DNA of 64,000 nucleotides from Adenanthera pavonina (lineage: Eukaryota; Streptophyta; Magnoliopsida; Fabales; Fabaceae): the NCBI GenBank assembly GCA_026686845.1, contig JAIVEN010000013.1, forward strand, positions 14,342,001 to 14,406,000, read 5' to 3'. Positions 57,299 to 64,000 of this stretch are shown here, one piece after another (the first letter of the stretch is position 1; every line of letters begins with the position of its first letter). The position numbers were made by a program, and so were the translations under genes. The notes under the pieces were generated by a model. The model was not told where the DNA came from. It was given only the letters and a program-made list of their open reading frames with translations, and did no database searches.

Positions 57299-58820
57299 TG
57301 TTTTGATGATTCCAAACTAACTTTCTAGAGCTTGGAGAGAAGATATCAAAGGTGCATAAATGATCTCAAGTGGAGAAATTCAAGAAAAACCAGCACAAGA
57401 ATAGATGTAGAATTTACAGCCACATTTAAATTGAGTAAAAGACTTTGAATTGGCAAAAAGATGTTTTTAAACTATAATTCTATATTAATCCATGGAATAT
57501 TTGAAAAACACCCACTAACAGACGAAGTTTGAAACATTAATACTGATATGCTGTTTTGAAAATTCGAACTTTGGCTTTGGAAATTCGAATTTCGTAATGA
57601 AAATGAACAAGTCAGAAAAGAGCCTTCTCTGATAGACAAACTTTGACTTGAAAAATTTGAATTTTGATATTTGTCTGAAAAGAGCTTTCTGTGATAGACG
57701 AACTTTGGCTTTTGAAAATTCGAATTTCATACAAAATACAACTTATGAAAAATGAAAAATTCGTCTGAGAATATGTCAAAGTTCATCTGAAAACTGAGTT
57801 TGGAAAGCACAACGAAATGGCTCACTGACAGATGAACTTTGAACATGAAAATTTGAATTTCAGAAACAAAGCTTATGAGTCTGTTATAATGATATGTTGA
57901 CATATGAATGCTAGTATTTAGAAATTTGAACTTTATATTAAGTCTGAAAAGAGACCTCTCTGACAGAAGAAATTTGCATTTTGAAAATTCAAATTTCGAA
58001 TAGATGAACTATTGTGCTTTATTGAACTGCCCACTGACAGATGAATTTTGAGTATCAAAATTCGAATTTCGAAGGCATTGTAGCAAAATGGAATAACTGT
58101 TTATACTTTCCAGAAGGACTTTAAACTTGAAAATTTGTATGTTCCAACATAGAAACATTTTCCAAAGTAAATGCGGCTGGTGGACAGATAGTTTTTCAGA
58201 GTAACCGTTAGGTAACTTCTCCAACGGATAGATTTTGTCTCTAACGTATAGTGAAGACCTAAATCTATAAATATAACATCATTTGAAGTTGTGGGTAATG
58301 ATTTTAAGTTTGTATATACTGAAACTCTGCCAAATCATCTACTCAAAGTCTCTTACTCTCACATACTTCAATATTTGTACTCCAACTTTCATATACACTC
58401 TGATTAAGAGAGTTTATTCATTGTAAATAATCTTATCTTCATTTGGAAGAAAGATTTTCTTTTGAGGGGATGTCACAAGGTATTGGGGAAGCACTTAACT
58501 AGAGTGTAAAAAGAGAGAAAGTGTGAGCTCTAAAAACGGAGCATCAACGCTGTACTATGGCATTTGCAAGAAGCCCACTGAATACTTGCAAGATAGTGGA
58601 AAATCTCAAGTGGTGGCTTGGTGACTGGACGTAGGTCAAGATTGAGAGACCGAACCGGGATAAACATCTGTGTCTTCCCTTCTCTATTACTGCTTTTACT
58701 AATTATTAATTTATACTCTGCTTTACTGTCATCTTTGCTTTCCTCATTTTCTTAAAGTTTTGCAGAAAATTTTATTCTTCCCAATTCACCACCCCTCTTG
58801 GGAAGCCAGCATATCTAATA
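57299..58820 (+). mobile_element. 5' LTR of the Sirevirus-type copia element
   Basis: The LTR starts TGTTTTGATGATTCC, a start shared by many Sirevirus LTRs, and ends just before the primer-binding site with ...catatctaata, probably a mutated CA end. A TATAAATA box is at 58266-58273. The ttcaccacccctcttggg word near the right end is typical of this lineage. The 3' LTR lies beyond the window, so the two cannot be compared here. Both borders are estimates. Confidence 0.65.
57520..58130 (+). repeat. Repeats of a 'gacgaactttg...aattcgaatttcg' unit within the LTR
   Basis: Roughly eight irregular copies of a 50-90 base unit. Each combines a 'ctgacagacgaactttg' type phrase with an aaaattcgaatttcgaa palindrome. 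Spacing varies. They lie upstream of the LTR TATA box, where LTR enhancers sit. Confidence 0.65.
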
Positions 58821-58822
58821 AG

Positions 58823-58834
58823 TGGTATCAGAGC
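58823..58834 (+). other. Primer-binding site (tRNA-iMet)
   Basis: TGGTATCAGAGC, complementary to the 3' end of initiator methionine tRNA, two bases after the LTR. It is the usual priming site of plant copia elements. Confidence 0.85.
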
Positions 58835-58875
58835 TTGGTTTCCCAATCAAAGGATTTAGCAGTTCGGAAAATATA

Positions 58876-60144
58876 ATGGCTGGCTTTGGAGAAAATATAT
58901 TACCAAAGGGAAACAATACAAATAGACCACCTGGTTTCAGTGGAGAACACTATGGATACTGGAAGATGAGGATATAAATCTATCTCCAGTCCATTGGTCT
59001 GGACATCTGGTCCATCATCCAGAAGGGAGATTTTGTCCCAATGGTATTGCAGGATGATGGGAAGTTTAGAGAAAAGCCAGAAGCTGAATGGAACGAGGAA
59101 GATAGAAGGAGAGTCTTGTTGAACTTCAAGGCAAAACACTGCTTGGTCAGTGCACTAAATCAAGACAAATTCTATAGGGTCTCACAATGCTCCACAGCCA
59201 AGGATATGTGGGATACCTTAGAAATTGCTCATGAAGGAACATCTGGAGTTAGAGAAAACAAATTGAACTCCTGCATATGAGAATATGAGAGCTTTAGAAT
59301 GGTTGAAGGAGAGAGTGTCAAAGAACTGTAAAAGAGATTCATCCTTATCATGAATCAATTGAAAAGTCTTGGCAAGGAGTACACTCAGATAGAGAAGGTC
59401 AGAAAGATCCTCAGAGCTCTTCCTCTAGAATGGCAACCCAAAGTAACTGCAATAGAGGAAGCCAGAGGAGAATCAACGGCCTCTGTCACAGCCCTCTTTG
59501 GTAGCCTCGAAGAATATGAGGGAAAGATGAAAGCTCTCAAGGAGGCAGGTCAAGACAGAAAGAAGAAGGGTCTTGCTCTGAAAGCTGCTAAGGAGAAAGA
59601 AGAAGAATCTAATAATGGAGATGAGCTAGATGAAGAAACTCTGGCTATGATGGTCAGAAAATTTGGAAGATTTTACAACAAGAAAAGAAACAAATAATTC
59701 TTCAAGAAAGGAACAGCTGGAGATAGTAAGAAAGAAGGAAAAGAACCTATCACTTACTAGGAGTGTAAGAAGCAGGGACATATCAAATGGAATTGTCCAT
59801 AATTCCTTAAGAAGTAAGAAAAAGAAAAGAAAGTTGCAGACAAAGGCAAGAAGAAAAGAGCATACATCTTATCAATCTGGGGCAACAGCTCAGATGAAGA
59901 AGAAGAAGATGAAGATGAAATTGCCAACATCTGTCTGATGGCACTTGCATCTGAAGAAGCTAAAATCCCATCCAACAATGATCAGGAAGATGAGGTATAT
60001 GATTCTGAACCTTCCTATTTTGAATTACTGGATGCATTTCATGAATTGTATGATGAGTTCATTAAGACTGCCAAAGAACTCAAACAAGCTAAGAGAAAGA
60101 TTAACAAGTTAGAATCTCAGCATAACATTTCTGAAACTGCCTAG
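58876..60144 (+). pseudogene. Copia gag (capsid), decayed
   Basis: The reading frame opens at ATG 58876 (MAGFGENILP) and continues in one frame to 60144, interrupted by eight stops: 58975, 59278, 59329, 59695, 59758, 59800, 59815 and 60142. Landmarks are PPGFSGEHYGYWK, the capsid region with LPLEWQPKVTAIEE, a Lys-rich stretch and a CCHC-type zinc knuckle near 59765 (ECKKQGHIKWNC). An acidic stretch around 59890 and a coiled-coil-like segment before 60144 follow. Gag packages the element RNA into particles. No indel was needed to follow the frame. Confidence 0.8.
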
Positions 60145-61082
60145 CTGCATATTGCTGAATCTGCTTGTTGTAACTCATGCATTGAATTAAAGCAAACCAA
60201 TGACTATCTGGTGAAAAGCATGTCTAGACTTGCTAAAGGAAAAAGATATGTTATTTGCCTTAATGGGAAGTCAGAGAATAACACAGGGAAAGGCTGGACT
60301 TGGCTATGACCCTTGTACAGTAAAAGAAAAGATTAAGAAGAAAAATCAACATGCTATATGAGACACTTTGTGCATGCTAGTGGCAGTAAAATGAAAGATC
60401 ATATTACACGACATATTGAATCCTATGATCAACCAAAGCATGTAAAACAAAAATATTATCCGCATTGCTTTCTTCCTGCATCTCAATCCAGCAGTCCTTT
60501 AACCACCTGTCACTTCTGTAACAAGAAGGGACATATTTCTAGTTCATGTACTCTAAAGAATAATGGACTTGATAGGAAGGTTAAATAGATTCCCAAAGAT
60601 ATATTTGTATCTAGGGAAAACACTACTGACAGAAAAGGACCCAAGCAAATTTGGGTACCTAAAAAGAAAATATGAACTTTTGTCTTGTACGTTTGTTTTA
60701 AAGCTAGAAAGAGCAATAAATAGTATATGGACAGTGCCTGCTCAAGTCATATGACTGGTGATAAGGAGAAATTCATCACCCTTAGAGACAAGAGAGGAGG
60801 AAAGGTGACCTTTGGTGATGATCAATATGGCAAAATAGTTGGCATTGGCATTGTGGGCAAGAATCTTGAAACATCCATTAAAGAGGTGCTGTTTGTGATT
60901 GGCCTCAACCACAATCTGCTAAGCATGAGTCAGACATGTGATAAAGGAAACTAGGTACTGTTTGACTCAAAGTTCTGCCTAGTCATCTGAAAAAGTGATC
61001 ACAAAGTAACCTTAAGGCTCAAAGGGATGATAACTGTTATACTATTGATCTTGATGAACTTCCTCCCTTAGAGTCTGTCTGT
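60145..61082 (+). pseudogene. Copia gag end and protease region, decayed
   Basis: A frameshift near 60270 precedes a second zinc-knuckle-like segment (CHFCNKKGHISSSC near 60508). Then comes the protease, recognisable from the aspartic protease motif in MDSACSSHMTGD (from 60727), with Ala in place of the usual Gly after Ser. Stops lie at 60586 and 60952, and a further frameshift near 61020 separates it from integrase. Confidence 0.75.
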
Positions 61083-63815
61083 TTGATTAGCCAGGATAGT
61101 GATAGTTGGTTGTGGCATAGAAGATTAGCACATGTTAACATGAATCAACTATCAAAACTAGTTAAAAATGAGTTAGTCACTGGCCTACCAAAAATTTCTT
61201 TTGAAAAAGACAAAGAGTGTGATGCATGCCTAAGAGGAAAACAAACTAAATCATCATTTAAATCTAAAAACATAGTCACCTCATCTAGACCCCTGCAACT
61301 ATTACATATGGATCTGATAGGACCATCTAGAGTTAAGAGCATTGGTGGAAATCTATATGTTCTTGTAATTGTGGATGATTACTCTAGATTTACCTGGACA
61401 TTGTTTCTTTCTTCTAAAAGTGATACGTTTGATACATTTGTAACCTTAGCTAAAAAAGTGCAAAATGAGAAAGGTATTTCTATTGTGTCTATCAGATCTG
61501 ATCATGGAGGAGAGTTTGAAAATTCATACTTCCTGGAGTATTGTGATGAGCATGGAATTGATCACAACTTCTCAGCTCCAAGGACTCCTAAATAAAATGG
61601 AGTGGTGGAAAGGAAGAACAGAATAATTGGAGAGATGGCAAGAGCTATACTGAATGAAAAGAAACTCTTTCAAGTATTTTGGGCTGATGCAGTAAACACA
61701 GCAAGTTACATCATAAATAGAGCCTACATTAGATCAATTCTTAGGAAGACTCCTTATGAGCTATACAAAGGAAGGAAGCCAAACCTCTCACATCTACATG
61801 TATTTGGCTGTAAGTGCTTCATCCATAACAATGGAAAGGAAAATTTGGGTAAGTTTGATACCAAATCTGATGAAGGTACATTTCTGGGCTACTCTAGTAG
61901 GAGTAAAACATATAGGGTTTTTAATAAAAAATCTAAATTAGTAGAAAAATCTGTGCATGTAGTGTTTATTGAAAATGAAACTGTTTGTAAGCATGTCACT
62001 GGTGAAGATGATCTTATTTCAAACTTTAAGAACTTAGATCTTTCTAAAGAAGATAAAATTGAACCTCCAAAAATATCTGAATCTATTGATATAGAGGAAG
62101 ATATTCAGGAGAAAGACTTTGAGGATGAGAACAATGAAGAAATATCTCAAGAACTCCCTAGAGCTTGGAGATATCAAAGGAATCTTCTTGTTGATCAAGT
62201 AATTGGGGATGTTCAACAAAAAGTTAAAACCAGAAAACAGTTAAGAGATTAGATGATAAACTGTGCCTTCATTTCTCAAATTGAACCTAAATGTACTGAA
62301 GAAGCCTTAACTGATGAATACTGGATTTTAGCTATGCAAGATGAATTGAATCAATTTGAAAGAAATCGGGTTTAGGATTTAGTGCCTAGACCCAAAAATC
62401 ATCCTATCATTGGCACTAAATGGGTTTTTAGAAACAAACTTGATGAATCTGGAATAATAATTGGAAATAAAGCTAGACTAGTTGCTAAAGGATACAATCA
62501 AGAAGAAGGTATTGATTTTGAAGAAACCTTTACTCTAGTGGCTAGATTAGAAGCAATTGGAATTCTATTAGCATATGTATGCATGAAGAATATAATTTTA
62601 TATCAAATGGATGTAAAGAGTGCTTTTCTTAATGGATATATCATGGAAAAAGTTTATGTAGACCAACCTCCAGGCTTTGAGGATTCTACAAAACCAAACC
62701 ATGTTTATAAACTGAAGAAAGCCCTTTATGGTTTAAAGCAAGCCTCTAGAGCATGGTATGAAAGGTTAAGTAATTTTCTAACTAAAAAGGGGTTTAACAG
62801 AGGAAAAGTAGATACTACTTTGTTCACTAAGAAAGAAAATAAAGATTTACTTATTGTTCAAATTTATGTTGATGATATTATATTTGGTGCCACTAATGAA
62901 TCTCTTTGCAAGAATTTTTCTAAGCTAATGCAGGGAGAATTCGAAATGTCAATGATGGGTGAGCTTAACTTCTTCCTTGGATTACAAATTAAGCAATGTG
63001 ATGATAATATCTTTCTCAATCAATCCAAGTATCTGAAGGAATTGTTGAAAAATTTTGGCATGGAAAACGCTAAGCTAATGGGAACACCTATGGCTACTGC
63101 AACCAAGCTTGATATGGATGAAGAAGGAAAAATGTTTGACATAACTTAGTATAGAAGAATGATTGGATCTCTGCTATACCTAACTGCTAGCAGACCTAAC
63201 ATCATGTTTAGTGTCTGTATGTGTGTAAGGTTCCAGTCATGCCCCAAGGAAACCCATGTAACTGCAGTGAAGCGTATCTTCAGATATCTCATTGGAACAT
63301 CACAGATGGGTCTTTGGTGTCTAAAGGGTAATGGAGAAGATCTCAAAGGATACACTGATGCTGACTTTGTAGGATCCAAAACTGACAGAAAAAGAACAAG
63401 TGGAACATGTCAGTTTCTTGGAGGATCCTTGGTCTCATGGTTTAGCAAGAAGCAAAACAGTGTAACCTTATCCATGGCAGAAGCTGAATATGTTGCTGCT
63501 GGAAGCTATTGTGCCCAAGTCATCTGGATGAAACAGCAGCTTGAAAATCTTGAGATTGAGATGAAGGAAATACCAATAATGTGTGACAACCAAAGTACCA
63601 TTAACATCACAAAGAATCCTGTCATGCATTCAAGGACAAAGCATATTGAAGTTAGGCACCACTTTATTAGGGATCATGTTCTAAAAGGAGAAATCAGATT
63701 AGAATACATCCCTACAGAAGATCAAGTTACTGACATTTTGATAAAGCCTCTTTCAGAAGATAGGCACTGTAAAATCAGAAGAGAATTGAGTATGGTAAAT
63801 CCTAATGAACTGTAA
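61083..63815 (+). pseudogene. Copia integrase, reverse transcriptase and RNase H, decayed
   Basis: One frame runs from 61083 to the natural stop before 63816, with four internal stops (61593, 62250, 62373, 63147) and no frameshift. Integrase: zinc-binding HRRLAHVN with CDAC, then catalytic Asp in HMDLIGP and in RSDHGGEFEN with its Glu. Reverse transcriptase: QMDVKSAFLNG, LYGLKQASRAWYE and the catalytic YVDD at about 62867. RNase H: GYTDADFVGS, SWFSKKQNS, EAEYVAA, then the conserved NPVMHSRTKHIEVRHHFIRD tail. Lengths of the domains are normal. The stop at 61593 replaces the Gln of a conserved PQQNGVVER-type motif, and that at 62373 the Trp of VWDLVP. Confidence 0.85.
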
Positions 63816-64000
63816 GTAAATCCTTGTGCAAATCTGTTTTAAGAATTTCTAACATTGATTTAATTCTAACTTTAGTATCGAAGTAAGTTTAATTTAAGTT
63901 GCAGGTGCTCCTCATAAGTTTCAATGGCAATAAATTTGAAAAATGGAGCACTCTAGAATGGAACAGTCAAAAAGTGAAAAAGAAAGCTAAAATTCTGAGT
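63816..64000 (+). other. Region between pol and the missing 3' LTR
   Basis: Non-coding DNA after the RNase H stop. In Sireviruses this spacer may be long and sometimes holds an additional ORF. Nothing is visible here before the window ends. Confidence 0.5.

Larger units (their letters stand above)
57299..64000 (+). mobile_element. Sirevirus-type Ty1/copia retrotransposon, cut by the window end
   Basis: Order: 5' LTR, primer-binding site, gag, protease, integrase, reverse transcriptase, RNase H, then ~185 bases without the 3' LTR. The order integrase before reverse transcriptase defines Ty1/copia. The long gag with a CCHC knuckle region and the RNase H signatures point to the Sirevirus lineage. 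The element is not autonomous because of many stops. Confidence 0.85.

Noticed and set aside
61145..62219. Minus-strand ORFs across the retrotransposon pol region
   Set aside because: Antisense shadows of the integrase and reverse transcriptase frames.
1..64000. CRISPR arrays, rRNA and tRNA genes, bacterial-type operons
   Set aside because: None is present: the window is eukaryotic, and no tRNA cloverleaf or rRNA segment was recognised on either strand.

Overview
The window is nuclear DNA of a eudicot plant. It is AT-rich, its genes are split by GT-AG introns, it carries many MITEs, LTR retrotransposons and dinucleotide microsatellites, and it has a TIR-type NLR domain, a class absent from grasses. 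I cannot name the species.

The central feature is at 32354-44158 (+). Eleven exons, all with canonical splice sites and compatible phases, spell one uninterrupted reading frame of 1018 codons. It joins a complete TIR domain and a complete NB-ARC module (P-loop to MHD, no LRR) to the C-terminal ~500 residues of an EXO70A1-type exocyst subunit. The junction lies inside exon 2, so the fusion is encoded in the DNA and does not depend on read-through splicing between neighbouring genes. A second, direct-oriented copy of the 3' half of this gene lies ~16 kb upstream (21262-26025). It has a lost splice donor, a stop, a 1-base deletion and a deletion of three exons. It shows what neutral decay of this sequence looks like beside the intact chimera.

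Layout: 1-4500, low-information DNA with a GC-rich island, a diverged repeat pair and one doubtful small ORF. 4500-5400, a MITE and one end of a CACTA transposon. 6900-8430, two convergent small paralogous genes of unknown function. 9702-17055 (-), an ALIS/CDC50 beta-subunit gene for P4-ATPase flippases, nine exons including a 5'UTR exon. 19764-21084, a MITE, then the promoter and first two exons of an inositol transporter. 21262-26025, the decayed EXO70 copy. 26025-32353, gene-free DNA with MITEs and foldbacks. 32354-44158, the TIR-NB-ARC-EXO70 gene, with a Ty1/copia fragment inside its 4.1-kb third intron. 45844-51527 (+), a seven-exon NTF2/SnoaL-like gene. 51528-57298, a MITE-like element and an LTR-like block of ~3 kb. 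57299-64000, a Sirevirus-type Ty1/copia element cut by the window end, with twelve in-frame stops but almost no frame-breaking indels.

The genes do not form a pathway. Three concern membranes or trafficking (ALIS, the inositol transporter fragment and EXO70), which is probably chance. The fused gene reads as an immune receptor carrying an exocyst domain as integrated bait or as an output module. All calls rest on reading the sequence and remembered family features; no search was run.
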